The notes under the pieces are model-generated. The model was not told the DNA's origin. It saw nothing but the letters and a program-made list of their open reading frames with translations, and ran no database searches. Shown one piece after another: positions 19,823-33,321 of a stretch of DNA of 60,000 bases (within the stretch, counting starts at the first letter, position 1; each line of letters opens with the position of its first letter). Position numbers and translations under genes: made by a program. This DNA is from Apostichopus japonicus (lineage: Eukaryota > Echinodermata > Holothuroidea > Aspidochirotida > Stichopodidae): positions 2,725,501 to 2,785,500 of the forward strand of contig NC_092576.1 in the NCBI RefSeq assembly GCF_037975245.1, given 5' to 3'.

Positions 19823-21762
19823 TAGCCGTAATGCATCATGTCAGAGCCTGAGGTCAACTCAATTCTCATCAGACGGGGAGCTTCTAGAGACTTTTCAAAG
19901 TAATTATTTGGAATTTCCCTCGCCAGAACCGTAAAACCGTAGAGGTGTGGCGGCATAAACGCTATCAACGTTCGTCCCTTTTGGCCTAACATGAGGCTAG
20001 GCCGGTAACTATGCAAATGCCCATTACTATTGGATTGTAGACATATACTTTAGCCTTACAGCAACATAGCGAGGATGTATCATTAGTGTATCGATGTAAT
20101 GTGAAGTCTTATGATATAGGTATAGGCTGGGCCAGACACAGAAACTGTGACCATGCTCCACCGATAGTCGGTACTTAAGCCTAGTCTTATATAGACATGA
20201 CCAGACATATCGTCATTCATTCTGTGTGATAGTGATGTTTTGGTTAGCCCCGGTCTAGCACCGTGATTAGGCCTCGCCTTCGTAGGTTTTACCGTTTGAA
20301 ATATTACCTAGGTCAAAGTTGCAATTCAGACCTGTGATAGGCTAGCTAAGCTGAATTGCTGGAAGTAGAAAATAGGACCAGACCTAATTGGCCCGCCCTA
20401 AAGCTAAATCACCACGCAGTTATAATTTATTTATTTTCCTCTTAGGGAAGTTGCTGCCACTGGGGGAGGGGTAAAAGGGGAGGGGTGCCCCCATGCAGGC
20501 ATAACCATCTTGTAAATTTTAGGCCTGTATAAAACTAGGCCTAAATTGTTTGAATGAAAAGGACAATTAACTTTTCTCTAATTTCTGTAATGAAAATCTG
20601 TCAAATTAAGATAAATCCTGTACTTTATTTGAAAATCATTCATCCATTTTCCGATCCATTTTCATTCTGTGTAGTCTTTTCCGCGTTATCTTTTGTGACG
20701 TATTATAGAAGAGCAGTTTTCAAAGTCACAGCTGTTGAAAATGGAAGGGCTCTTGTATTTCACTGACAGTGCTCTTGGATTAATTGTGCATGAAGCATAG
20801 AAAGAATGAAACCTTAACATTACTTTAAGAATATTGTGCTGAACAGTGATTCACTCAGAACATTCCTTGATAATCGCGCTCTGCTGTACGAAAAAAAATG
20901 TTTTACTCTGCTGGTAACATTGTTGCGTTGATGAGATATATGTGTTATTGATTGAAACTATAAAATATATATCAGAACGTATGTCCGTAGTTAAGAAATG
21001 ATTGTAAGTTGTTTGACTTATTTTGCAAGGTGTGTACATGTTTCCAACATCTTGGAGCACTGATGACCCTGATGCAAGGTATGTGCTATGAATACACGAA
21101 TATAGTAATGGTCAACTTTACATTTTGGCTGCTTTGAAATTCATTCAGGCTTCATGCACGTTCTTAAGGGGTGATAAGTGAATACTTGGGTAGGTCTAAA
21201 GATGTTTAGAAATAACTGGGAATATATGTGTCTCTTAACCATTTCATTCAATGACTATCGTAAACTGCGCATGTAGGACAGACATCTTTATTGCATTTTG
21301 TCAGACTCTTACATCATAAAATCATGGTTTATATTTGCGGGTTTGTCAGTATTATTCGCCATCACAATGCATATACAGTGTGAAAATCTGTTTAAAGACT
21401 AACCGATATTCTCCACGAAGATAGAAACAAAATAAATACACTGTTTTACCGAGTACATGCAGTTATGGTCTACAATTTCAAATTTGTGATAATAACGATA
21501 CCAACAAATGGTAAGATATCCTTCTCGTGAATAAAGGGTTCTGATGCTTAAATTCCTGATTTGTGCTTCAAATACAATTTCTTGTTTCTCAATGCATTTT
21601 TGCATTTGTGTTTTCTATTAGCTCTGTGTGATAGACACTAGGCTAACCTCAAAATTACATCAGTCCAATCAGTGATTTACTGCATTATATGTAATCCTAT
21701 TCTCTAAATGCTGTCCCTGAGTGAATAGTTTTGTTTGCTCTCCCTTGTAAATGTATATACAG

Positions 21763-21838
21763 AGTGAACAAGATTTTCCAAGTACTTCAACCAGAATCAG
21801 CAGACAAACTGTACGAGAAATGGCCAGCTGTCTGCAAG
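21763..21838 (+). pseudogene. Exon-like fragment of the same uncharacterised family
   Basis: After tatatacag the frame reads RVNKIFQVLQPESADKLYEK and ends WPAVCK at a weak donor (aag|gttatt). A (F)xxLxP...KLxEKWP motif occurs in the middle of the SAMD3-like family (from memory). It lies in the part of copy A missing from copy B. It is probably a remnant of the second gene copy that starts at 18115. Confidence 0.35.
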
Positions 21839-23159
21839 GTTATTTTATCCCACACACATAAAAAACCTTCCAGGATGGGTGGAAGAACCTCCTAGGGACT
21901 ACACATATTGTAAGTTGGATTAAGCGTTACAAACCTAGAAGAAGGTTTGGGTAATGTTTACTACCAAAGGAGAAAAACATTAGACAAACAGCTTTTGACA
22001 AATAGTATGTGTGTGTGCGTTTGTTTTTCTATCTGACCGAGGACTTGAACAAAAGAATTCCAGGTCCTTGGTTGTGATTTCTAAAGAATCACCACGTCCT
22101 CGGAAGAATTCTATTGTATGGGGTATTGTTAAGGTTAGGGTACGTGGATTTGAACAATGGAAATAGAATGAGGTCCTCGGTTGGAATGTAATACAAACAT
22201 GTGTGTGTGTGTGTCTGTGGAAAACAGGATTTCATTTTAACGATGACTATGTTACCAATTGTAAAACCTTGGCAAAGTTAAGGTTCATTTGACACACATA
22301 GAAGACATACACATTGAGCAATTCCCTTCACCAGCTGCCGATAACTACTGTTTCAGCAAATTTTCCACCCCTTAAAATGTTGACATCCCTTCCAAGCAGA
22401 GAAACGGAATTGGCCACCCATGATTTAGGACAAAGCACTAAAGAGGGGCTTATGCAACTTTTGGTAGAACCCTGTATAACAGTCTATATGTATATTTTAA
22501 CATTAAACGAATATTTTCTGTTTCGTCACTAACAGAAGAGGAACACTAGAAAGACGGGCAGAGGATCAATGTCAGTTTCCGCCGGTGTAAAAATCATTCA
22601 TTGACTTTAGAAATGTAAGTATTGAATATTCATTGAGTACATTCATGATGGTGGCTTGATATTTATTCATATCTGTTGGCACCCTATGACCATATGAAGT
22701 TACACTTGTGATATGCCATGGAATGTTGTTAAACAAAGAGTTGTCTCCAGACAAGTCCACCGCATCCCATACCCAGAATATTTATAGCACAATTTGTTAT
22801 TACACAGTCAGGGGAATATCGTGAAACGTTTATTATTGTCACTATTTTCCAATTCAGTGATGTCTACTCAGTTGCTAATATCAGTAAGCCATTAGTTTGA
22901 TTTGCATTCATTGTGATAATAACAAACTTTATTATTGATATCATTCATTGAACTGTAGATGTCACAACAGAAATATTTTGGCCTACAAGTTTCCATTGTT
23001 GTATCTGCCATTGGTTTGTTTGTCTGTATGTCTGTTGGCCAGCCCTCTGTCTCTCTTTCAGTCAGCATTTATGTGTATGATTTATACATCCTTTACAATT
23101 ACAGAATGTGAAAAACATCAAGTCCGTTTGTAAAGATAATGATGAAACGTCACAAACGA

Positions 23160-23335
23160 TGTACAGCCATTTACTGTAGTTCTTTGGGACTTAAAAGCAG
23201 AAGTCTCATCAATTTGTTGTGCTGATTGAGAGAAAGCATCTTCCTGCAGCATTGCCTTTGAAAGCTATCGACACATGCTTCAAGATTCACTTATCGAATA
23301 TCAGCCCGAAAATTTCAGCAAAGCATTTTTCATGA
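23160..23335 (+). pseudogene. C-terminal fragment of the same family, frameshifted
   Basis: One frame gives PFTVVLWD; after a frame change another gives SHQFVVLIERKHLPAALPLK, then AIDTCFKIHLSN and a stop at 23333-23335. The layout (PxxVVL strand, FVVLIE strand, LKAIDTCFK helix) matches the last domain of the family also seen in the exon at 17781. The frameshift indicates a pseudogene. Confidence 0.4.
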
Positions 23336-23339
23336 GTTG

Positions 23340-25895
23340 AACATAGATGTCACAAACGAAATAAACTATGTGAAGGCATTCAGCGCCTATTACAACTCAG
23401 TACAAAGTATTATACTACCTGCATTAATAGTGATGGTTAACTGTGTTGGTTGTAAAGTTTCTGTTTTTAAATTCTATAAAGGACTTTGTTTGCTGTAATG
23501 ATTAAGTCTGCTTTGATAAACATTTGGTTTTAGTTGATTAATTTGCTTTGACTAGTTTGTTGGTTATAATTGAATTCTTCTGATTGAATTCATTATTATT
23601 AATAATAAGGATGAATGAATTCATTATTATTATTAATAAAGCAGTTGATTATGGTTGAAAAGCTTGGTAGTGATATACGTGTCATTCTTTATGATTGACT
23701 TGCTGGTACTGATTTATTTTGTAACCTACATGATTGACTAGTTTGACAACATCAATAATATGATAGTTAATTACAATTGATTAGCTTGATCAACAGTCAG
23801 CATAAAGATATTTCATGGGTTATTCAGTATACGTTTGATCAACATGCCATGTAATGGTTGATTAGTTCAGCTACATGAGTGATTGGTGCATTTGACCATC
23901 AGTAATATGCTGGTTATGGTGAAATTATTGGTCAACAGTATTGTTTAATTGATTGTTTTTTTTTAATTTGTTATAATTAATGTATGATTTTTAATTGAAA
24001 CGAAAACCTGTACAAGTATTTATCAGGCAGCCAACTCAGTGTATGTAGATGCATATTGGGCTTTACCACGTTCAGGGTATTTGAATTATATATTGTGTTA
24101 ACGTGATACATGAGATCGGTTCCAGTTTATGAGAAGTTGAAGCCTGCTGTCCTTTGGTTGATGTCAACAATCATGATATGGCAAGCAGAGATATATATTG
24201 TGACAGCATTATCTTGACATCATGCCAAAGCTGCTACATCTCTACTTGTATACTAGCAACAGTACTTTTATATGATGAGTAGGGTGTTGTCATATTGGGT
24301 CTGGTAAAAGCGGGTATAGCTCAAACAGTGGTTTACTTAAAGTTTCTCTAGATACAAGAGGATGTGTAAACCACCTTCTTGTCATTTCTTAAAGACATCA
24401 GACGGAAACGTTTCACGTGGTACAAGTACTACGGGTGTGTGTGTGGGAAATCATTGTGTTGTTGGTTTGGTTTTTAAATCCAAAAATACAGTGGTATTGA
24501 TATACTTAATTTTATATTTAGGCACAGATACTGTTTCAGCTGTAAAATATATCATAAGTCATATGACATCAAGAAAGGCTGAAAACATATAGGTACTCTG
24601 ACTTTATACACGGGGATTGCATTTCAAGAAGTACTTGGATATATAAAGTCCAATTTCAAAAACCAGCCATGTTTGTGTGCCACGTCCTGAGATGTTCCTG
24701 GTCTAGCATTGGAAACTTAATTGGAAAGATTTGTGACAGTGTATTTTTTGTATTATCATTTAAAAAAAAAAAAGTAGTATAAAGGATGACCTCACTGTGA
24801 CCAGTATTTTTATTTAACATCATCAGACTATTGCCCTATAAGTCACAGATTTCAGGCCTGGTTTACTGGCAAACTCTACAGAATCTATAGGCTACATTTT
24901 ACAGTGAAAGATAACAATGTTTAATGGTTTAGTATCACATTTCGCTTATTCAAATAAACCCAAGTGGTTAATTATGTTGCGTGGGAAGTTTTCCGTGCTT
25001 CTATGTACATATACATTAAAACTTATATCACACGAAAAAACAAAACGAATGGTAAGTAACTGTAAGAGCAAATGTATAAAATGCAATTGTTTTTAAAAAA
25101 TAAAAACTAAAGGAGTTTGCAAACCAAAAATTTATTTTGGTTAATTCTGGGATTTTGATTTGCATTTTTGTTATAAATTAAAAATTAACTGTAGCAGAAA
25201 GTAACCAACATTGGAGAATATTACAGTGATAGAAATTGGGGAATCATAGCACGTTAGAAATATTACCAATTTTTAATAAACTATGTTTTGCAAAGGTTAT
25301 TCCTGAAAGTTTCTGTCAAATTTTAATAAATATTGGTTAAACATGACATTGCCCATAGTTAAGCAAGTTAAGGTTTTGTCCAGTCTTGAAGAAAAATGCT
25401 ACCCAAAAACTAGTATACTCTATATAAACCATTGATCTTGTATCAATTGTTCTTTTATTAATGTGCATAAAAACATTAATTGGAAACAAATCGTAACAAA
25501 CAATTAAGACAGTAGTCTAGTTCCATTTTTACTAAGAGTGACATGGAAAGTCCACGCTCGGGCTAACAAACCAATCCAATTGAAAAGGGTGGTTGCGATT
25601 TATTGTAACCACATTTGCTATTTGTTATTTGTTAACGATTTTGCTTCGTTTGGGGACCGGTGTAATATTAATAGAACATGTAACCTATATTGATTGAAAC
25701 AAAATCACAGAATAGACAGCTACAGATCCAAATTTCATAAAAATGAAAAACACAGTTACAACCAATCACTTTGTATTAACTGCCGAAGGATGACTCGTAG
25801 ATAATTATACTATTTGCGATAAAAAGCATTCATTCTGCGGTCTTTTACGAGGGTAGTTTTTATCGTCGTCGTAATCTCACGGAGTGGAGAAGCAA
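23340..25895. other. AT-rich stretch specific to copy A, no gene seen
   Basis: No splice-bounded exon recognised. It contains loose attaat/gattgatt repeats around 23560-23970. It is missing from duplication copy B as one block (about 22925-25895). Confidence 0.4.
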
Positions 25896-26551
25896 GAAAA
25901 CGGGAGCATAACGTGTGCGTTCAGAAAGTAAGTTAAGGAACAACAGAGTTGGTTTCATTTGACTGGCAACATAATGCAACTTCCAGTCAGTTATACGGAT
26001 GACTTAACAACGGAAATCGGATTAACACAGTTGAAAAATAACAGGGCTTGCAACCCTAAAGTCTCATGGTTCAAATCCCAATTCAATAATGCCTTGCTCA
26101 TTAAAATATGAATATTTTTCTAGTTTCCCTAACTGACACTTCTGTGATTTCTTCATTTTACTTCGAAAACAACACTGAAAAATGATATAACCTTCACAGA
26201 GTTTTCATTTTTGTACCCGTCTCAGTTCGATTTACTTAACAGCTCTCTTCACGTATCCTTTATATATTGTTCCCTTTATTCCAGCTGTTCCAGTAAAGCA
26301 GTTTACCGATAGCTTACAGAAAACCTTTTAAGGGTGATGAAGTTGCTAAACTGCTAACTTGGAGAACATCACAGTCACTGAAATGAATTTCATGGTCTCA
26401 ACCGGGAGGAAAAGATCAATTTTGTGTTGGATAAACTTGCTAACTTGGAGAACAACATAGTCACTGAACTGATTTTCGTGGTCTCAACCGGAAGGAAAAG
26501 AACAATTTTGTGTTGGAGAAATACGGTGCTGCAGAGAAAAAAAACAGGAGA

Positions 26552-27466
26552 ATGACGATTGTGGATACTTTGAGGATGCATAAGGGCTTACTTTTCTGCC
26601 TGTTATATAGTATTTTAATGACATGTCAAATGAATTTGGCCAAATTATTAACCTATAATAGTCACTCTTCCTGGTTAATGTTCCTTCGATCTTTGGCCTT
26701 TGTCTCATTTCTTCCATTCATAGACTGGGAAAGCTCCAGAGGATACACCAATCGTGATCTTGTTAATTACATTCTCGCCTCGGTCACCGGCATCTTGACG
26801 CATGCACTGGGTTTGTTTAGTTTCATGTACATCGGAGTTGGTGATGCTACAGCAATAGAGTTTGGAGGTGGCCTTGTTCTGACAGTGATTGTAGGACACG
26901 TTGTACTCGGTGAATCTTTGCGTTGCCAGACGGCGGTACTAGTCATAATTGATTGTGTTGGTGTTTTCTTTGTTACGAAACCATCTTTTATATTTATGTC
27001 TGATTGCGAATCATGTAGTAGAAACAAGGAAATTGGAGCAGCTATCGCTCTGAGTGGCGCTGCTATTACTTCCATTTGGCCCATTTTTATCCGCAATTTG
27101 TCTAAAAAAGATACACTCTGTTGTTACCTTATGTCAGTTACTCATGGTATGTTCGGGATGATTATGTCTGGTTTGTGGACCTCACTAGAATGTGCATGGA
27201 AAATACCTGAAACTTTAACAGAAATCATCATCTTGCTTCTTTTTCTAACAACCAGTACTGTTCAGCTTGTAGTTGGTGTTATATCAGTGGAACACGAACA
27301 AGTAAGCGTATTTGGAATGTGCATGACTTTATCAACTGCTGTTTCTTATCTTCTCCAGTTGACAGTTTTTGGAGAGGTTTTCGATCTAATCAGTATCATT
27401 GGGGCAATACTCATTATATTTTGCGTAGTGTTTAGTTCCGTTTACGACATAATGAAGGGTGATTGA
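26552..27466 (+). CDS. EamA/DMT-family membrane transporter (SLC35G-like)
   Basis: A single open frame of 304 codons from the first in-frame ATG (MTIVDTLRMHKG...) to TGA. It is very hydrophobic, with about 9-10 predicted membrane helices (for example residues 12-31, 35-53 and 66-91 and the C-terminal SIIGAILIIFCVVF). Two EamA-like halves are visible: the first ends with FGGGLVLTVIVGHVVLGESL and the VGVFFVTKP strand typical of drug/metabolite transporters, and the second starts near GAAIALSGAAITSIWPIFIR. SLC35G-type proteins are usually somewhat longer (about 340-380), so the short N-terminus may be completed by an upstream exon; the frame is open from 26468 without an ATG. The substrate cannot be told. 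The second copy is at 33322-34236. Confidence 0.85.
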   Translation: MTIVDTLRMHKGLLFCLLYSILMTCQMNLAKLLTYNSHSSWLMFLRSLAFVSFLPFIDWESSRGYTNRDLVNYILASVTGILTHALGLFSFMYIGVGDATAIEFGGGLVLTVIVGHVVLGESLRCQTAVLVIIDCVGVFFVTKPSFIFMSDCESCSRNKEIGAAIALSGAAITSIWPIFIRNLSKKDTLCCYLMSVTHGMFGMIMSGLWTSLECAWKIPETLTEIIILLLFLTTSTVQLVVGVISVEHEQVSVFGMCMTLSTAVSYLLQLTVFGEVFDLISIIGAILIIFCVVFSSVYDIMKGD

Positions 27467-28445
27467 TGTCACGGCTAAATGGTTTAGATTTCCTGAACGA
27501 AACAAGTTGGTTAATAAATGTCTAAAAAGCGGGTTTGTAGGGTAAAAGTTACTGTTTTTTAAGACGTGTAAAAGCATTGTTTTGTTGTGAAAGGCATGAC
27601 CAGCTGTATGTTTTTTGGTTGTTACTCAAATAGTTATTAGGAACAACAAACATATTGGCTGAATCAGTAGTAGAGAAAGCCAAATGCTTTCACGGTGAGG
27701 AGGAGAAACTCAGCAGCTGCTGATCTCTGAACAGATTGGAAAAATTGTCTATCAAGAACAAAAAACACGATGGTGGGAATGAAAAGATGTTAGTTATTAT
27801 GGTGATATTACTTGTGGGTCTGTCTAGAAGTAGATATATTGAGTATTTAACAACATATACCTGAGTTAAATTTGTGTCTTTATGTTATTGAGTAAAATAC
27901 TAACTTACCAACGCTGGAGACCTGAATTATAACTGAACACATTAATGAAACAAATGACAATGTTCTTCCCTTCACTCGAAAGTCTTGAGTTTGTATAAAT
28001 CAAAGATTTTTTTTCATATCAGTTAATGATTTAATTATTACTCTGTGTAACTTTGTCGTAAGCTCTCAAGTAAGACAGCAACTGATCGAGGTAGGACAAA
28101 ATACAGAAACGACCTCACTGGAGGTTATGCATTGTTGGTGCAGGGACAAATGCATTCTCGGTGTCGGAATTAAGATTTATCAAATGAATTAACAATCGCT
28201 ACTCTTTGTAATAGTTTAAAATATAATATAAGCTTTAAGTTTTATACTTTGCAATTTTTTTCAGTTAAAGGGGAATCCTTTCCTGAAAACCAATTTAGGT
28301 GTTCTAAATAACATATCATTACCTATGATAACAGGGTCAGTAATAATTTATTCTCAATCTACTCTTGATACGTGAAATCTGGTACAGTCTATTTATTAAA
28401 GTTTACTTCATCACATTAATTAATAAATAAAGAGCATACAAAATT

Positions 28446-28495
28446 GTGATATTATCTTTTTCACATATATATATTTATATATATATATATATATG
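28446..28495. repeat. TA microsatellite
   Basis: (TA)n tract with one interruption, in the same place relative to the transporter as the TA tract at 35199-35223 in the other duplicate. Confidence 0.9.
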
Positions 28496-28611
28496 TGACA
28501 GTTTAAGCAATCATTTAAGTTCATTAATTTATATTATTTTACATATTACCCACACTACAATACTATAGCAATGCAACTCCCTAGATTGACGTGAAAAACA
28601 TTTTGCAGTTG

Positions 28612-29027
28612 GTTTCAAATAGTAATTTGTGTTATTTGATCTGGGGCGACACTGCAATGAACGTTATCAGTGGTGAATGCTGTCAAACAGAATTTAATAG
28701 GAAATGCGGGTTTCAATCTCACTTATATTTCAGCGTGACTTCAGTATCACAATAAAAGTGGTAAAAGTCTCAAAACCGCTGGCACCTAATTTCTGGCCTA
28801 CTGTGCTATTGCCATAAAATTTATGTTTGGCTGAGTCTAGTAAAATCGACGAAGATTGGTCATGTAAGTACGTATTGTTCAGATTAAATAAATAAATGCT
28901 TGAATCGAAATAATTTCATAGTAATGCAGAGCGCGTCAAGGTCATTAGTGGCCGTAAATATTCTAGAGAGTGTAAACTTCAACTTTGATTTCAGCTCGAT
29001 ATTGAATGTAGTTGTCCACGCTGAAAT
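28612..29027. other. Spacer between duplicates, no gene seen
   Basis: Unique AT-rich sequence after the homology with copy B ends. Confidence 0.4.
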
Positions 29028-29262
29028 ATGTATGTATGTATTTTAGATCCTCCTGCAAGCAGAAACTCGCGAAGAAGCCATCATTGGATAATCAAAGCCG
29101 CAAGCTGACTGAACTCAGTCTCTTAGATTCATATTTAAAGGTCCATGATTATGAATTGTCAACAACTCTGTAACTGGACGAAATACATTAATCTTGAAAT
29201 GACTCGAACTCGAGACCTTATGATTGAAAGGCACCGGCGTTAACCACTGAGCTAACACTTCT
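29028..29262 (-). mobile_element. tRNA-derived SINE, family 2, reverse orientation
   Basis: Reverse complement of the element at 10494-10797. A TATG tract (29029-29044) forms the tail, the body shares the ctcgcgaagaagcca segment, and the head ends with gcgttaaccactgagctaac, matching tagtggttaacgc. The B-box region is diverged (ctcgaactcgagacc). Confidence 0.7.
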
Positions 29263-29957
29263 TTGTAATTATATTAAAATGTAATTCTATAAAATTGTAA
29301 TCATTTAAATATGTAATTGTTTGTAGCATTTTAAAACTCATCGGCGTGTAGGATTAATATGGAGGATGGGAAGAAGAACGGTAGCTTAAAAACAATCCAC
29401 ACAAAAAAAATAATGAAATGATTCCTACCGATTCCGATGATGTGGGAAACATCCCTGAAATGGATATGTTGTAAGACTAAATAAGATTATTAAGGAAAGT
29501 CGTTATCTTTGCATTGATAGGAATTTTGTAAAGGAATCCAGGATTGAAAATTTATTCAGGAAGGCTTACAATATTTATTCAAGAAAGAAAAATAATGTAA
29601 ATCGCAAAAGAACAAAGTGAAGCTTACTACCAGCAGAATTGTAACGACAAGTTTTTAATCCATTAAGGGATAATACACGTCTAAAACTGTTGGGCAAAAC
29701 TAGTTGGGTTAAGAATTGTTTGGTAAAAACTGCCCAACTCGTGAAGAAGACAACTACTATGTTTGCAAGCAAATGCTGCTTGATGCACTTAGCAACGGTT
29801 TTGTGCCAATAAGTTGAGGAAAATGAGTGTTCCACGCCAAAAATTCGTTTGGCTTTCCTTGGTACTGCACTGAAATCGTGCAATACCGGTACCGTAACAG
29901 ACAGTACATGTGCGCAGTTAAATTCCGAAAAGCAAGCATTTATTTGTTCCTAAAATC
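29263..29957. other. Spacer before duplicate B, no gene seen
   Basis: The minus strand has a 102-codon open frame at 29575-29883, but it has no recognisable motif or splice context, so I do not call it. Confidence 0.35.
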
Positions 29958-31799
29958 CTGCTCTATGGCCGTAATGCATCATGTCAGAGCCTGAGTTTAA
30001 TTCAATTCTCATCAGATGGGGGAGCTTCTAGAGACTTTTCAAGGTTATGATTTGGAATTTCCTTCGCCAGAACCGTAAACCATACAGGTGCGGCATTCAC
30101 GCGATCAACATTCATCCGTTTGGCCTAACATGAGGCTAGGCCGGTAACTATGCAAATGCCCATTACTATTGGATTGTAGACATATACGTAAGCCATACAG
30201 TTCCATAGCGAGGATGTTTCATTGGTGTATCGATGTAATGTGAAGTCTTATGATATAGGTATAGGCTGGGCCAGACACATGACCATGCTCCACCGAAAGC
30301 GGTACTTAGGCCTAGTCTTCTTATATAGACATGGTCAGACATATCGCTATTCATTCTTTGTGATAGTGATGCTTTGGTTAGCACTGGTCCAGCACCGTGA
30401 TTATGCCTCGCCTACAGAGTTTTTACCAGTTGAAATATTACCTAATCCAAAGTTGCAATTGAGACCTGTGATAGGCTATCTAAGCTGATTTGCTGGAAGT
30501 AGAAAATAGGACCAGACCTAATTGGCCCGCCCTAAAGCTAAATCCCCATGCAGTTATAATTTAGTTATTTTCCTCTTATGTATGTTGCTGCCACTGGGGG
30601 AGGAGTAAAAGGAGAGGGGCGCCCTCATGCAGGCATAACCATCTTGTACATGTTCGGCCTCCATAACACTAGGCCTAAATTGTTTGAATGAAAATGACAA
30701 TTAATTTTTCTTTGATTTCTGTATAAAGACAATTTGTCAAATTAAGATAAATCTTGTACTTTATTTGAAAATCATTCATCCATTTTCCGATCCATTTTCA
30801 TTCTGTGTATAGTCTTTTCCTCGTTATCTTTTGTGACGTATTATAGAAGAGCAGTTTTCAAAGTCACAGCTGTTGAAAATGGAAGGGGCTCTTGTATCTC
30901 ACTGACAGTGCTCTAGGATTAACTGTGAATGATGCATAGAAAGATTGAAACCTTAACATTACTTTAAGAATATTGTGCTGAACAGTGATTCACTTAGAAC
31001 ATTCCGTAATAATCGCGCTCTGCTGTACGAAAAAAGTGTTTAACTCTGCTGGTAACAGTGTTGCGTTGATGAGATATATGTGTTATTGATTTAAACTATA
31101 AAATATATCTCAGAACGTATGTCCGTAGTTAAGAAATTATTGAAAGCTGTTTGACCCATTTTGCAACCTGTGTACATGTTTCCAACATCTTGGAGCACTG
31201 ATGACCTGATGCCAGGTTTATGCTGTGAATACACAAATACAGTATTGGTCAACTTTACATTTTGGCTGCCTTGCAATTCATTCAGGCTTCATGCCTATCA
31301 CTAAGGAGTGATAAATGAATACTTGGGTAGACCTAAAGATGTTTAGAAATAATTGGGAATATAAGTGTCCATTAACCATTTGATTCGATGACCATCGTAA
31401 ACTGCACATATTCATGATGACAGACATCTTTATCGCATTTTGTCAGACTCTTACATCATAAATCATGGTTTATATTTGCGAGTTTGCCAGTATTATACGC
31501 CATCACAATGCATTTACAGTGTGACAATATGTTACAAGACTAACCGATAATCTCCACAAAGACAGAAACAAAATAAATACACGATTTTACCGAGTACAGT
31601 TATGGTCTACAATTTCAAATTTGTGATATGAACGATACCAACAAATGGTAAGATATCCTTCAGGTGAAAAATGTGTTCTGATGCTTTAATTACTGGTTTG
31701 TGCTTTAAATACAATCTCTTGTTTCTCAATGCATTTTTGCATATGTGTTCTCTATTAGATCTGTGTGATAGCCACTGGGCTAACCTATTTGGCGGGCCA

Positions 31800-32290
31800 T
31801 CAGTCTCAAATCGTGGGGAATCGACTTATACCGATTTAAATAAAAATATACCAAATTCCTTCAACTTATACCAATTTCTAGCAGCTTAAATTGACTTCTA
31901 CCGATTTAAATCGACATATACCAGTTAAATTCTACATATCATCGATTTAAATAAATTGGTATATGTCATTTTAAATCAACAATTACCAGTTTATATCGAC
32001 GAAATGTCGAATTAAATCTGTATAATGTCAATTTTATCGACATATACCAATTTAATTCGACTTATACCAGTTTAAATCGACATATACCGATTTATATCGA
32101 CATAAACCAATTTAAATCGATGATATGTAAATAAATCGGTATATCTCAATTTAAATCGACATCTACCAGTTTAAAGCGATGATATTTCGAATTAAATCAG
32201 TAGAAGTCAATTTCCTTGGACTAATACCAGTTTCTAGCAACTCAAAATGACATATATCTATTTAAACCGACATATCATCGATTTACCACA
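31800..32290. repeat. TTTAAATCGACATATACC repeat, copy B only
   Basis: About 20-bp degenerate units made of tcgacatatacc and agtttaaa/gatttaaat, some inverted (for example ggtatatgtcattttaaatc). It is self-complementary in many places. It occupies the position of 21650-22484 in copy A, so it is an insertion or replacement after duplication. Confidence 0.8.
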
Positions 32291-33321
32291 TTAACATATT
32301 CCAAATCCTGATTTCGGTAATGATATATATATATATATATATGTCTATATGTATATTTTAACATCAAACAAATATTTTCTGTTTCGACAGCAACAGAAGA
32401 GTAACACGAGAAAGACGGCAGAGGATCAATGTCAGTTCCCGCCGGTGTAAAAATCATTCATTGACATCAGAAATGTAAGTATTGAATATTCATTGAGTAC
32501 ATTCATGATGGTGGCTGGATATTTATGCATATCTGCTGGCACCCTATGATCATATGAAGTTACACTTGTGATATGCCATGGAATGCTGTTAAACCAAGAT
32601 TTGTCTTCAGACAAGTCCACCGTATCCCACACCCACAATATTGATAGCATATTTTGTTATTACACACTTAGGGGATTGTCATGAAATGCCATTCAATACA
32701 GTGAAGTAAACACAGTTGTTAATATCAGTAAGCCATTAGTTTGATTTGCATTCATTGTGATAATAAAAGATAACTAAGAGAAGCATAACGTGTGCGTTTA
32801 GAAAGTAAGTCATTTGACTGGCAACATAATGCAACTTCCAGTCAGTTATACGGATGACTATCAATGGAAATCGGATAAACACAGTTGAAAAATAACAGGG
32901 CTTGCAATCCTAAAGTCTCATGGTTCAAATCCCAATTCAATAATGCCTTGCTCATTAAAATATGAAATATTTTTCTAGTTCCCCTAACTGAAACTCCTGT
33001 GATTTCTTCATTTTACTTCGAAAACAACACTGAAAAATGATAGCACCTTCACAGAGTTTTCATTTATATACCCATCTCATTTCGTTTTACTTAACAGCTC
33101 TCTTCACGTATCCGTTATATATTGTTCCTTTTATTCCAGCTATTCCAGTAAAGCAGTTTACCGGTAGCTAACAGAAAACCCTTTAAGGGTAATGAAGATG
33201 CTAAACTGCTAACTTGGAGAACAACACAGTCACTGAACTGATTTTCATGGTCTCAACCGGGAGGAAAAGAACAATTTTGTGTTGGAGAAATACGGTGCTG
33301 CAGAGAAAAAAAACCAGTAGA

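Larger units (their letters stand above)
19819..28612 (+). repeat. Segmental duplication, copy A
   Basis: Aligns with 29958-35345. Homologous blocks: 19819-21650 with 29960-31790; 22484-22922 with 32343-32768; about 25895-28605 with 32778-35340. Copy A has two stretches absent from B: 21650-22484, which B replaces with an AT-rich repeat, and 22925-25895. It contains the intact transporter gene. Non-coding parts differ by roughly 8 percent in a stretch counted by eye; the transporter coding block differs by about 3 percent. Confidence 0.9.

Noticed and set aside
26484-27096. Minus-strand frames opposite the transporter gene (also at 33245-33866)
   Set aside because: They are antisense shadows of the hydrophobic transporter frame.
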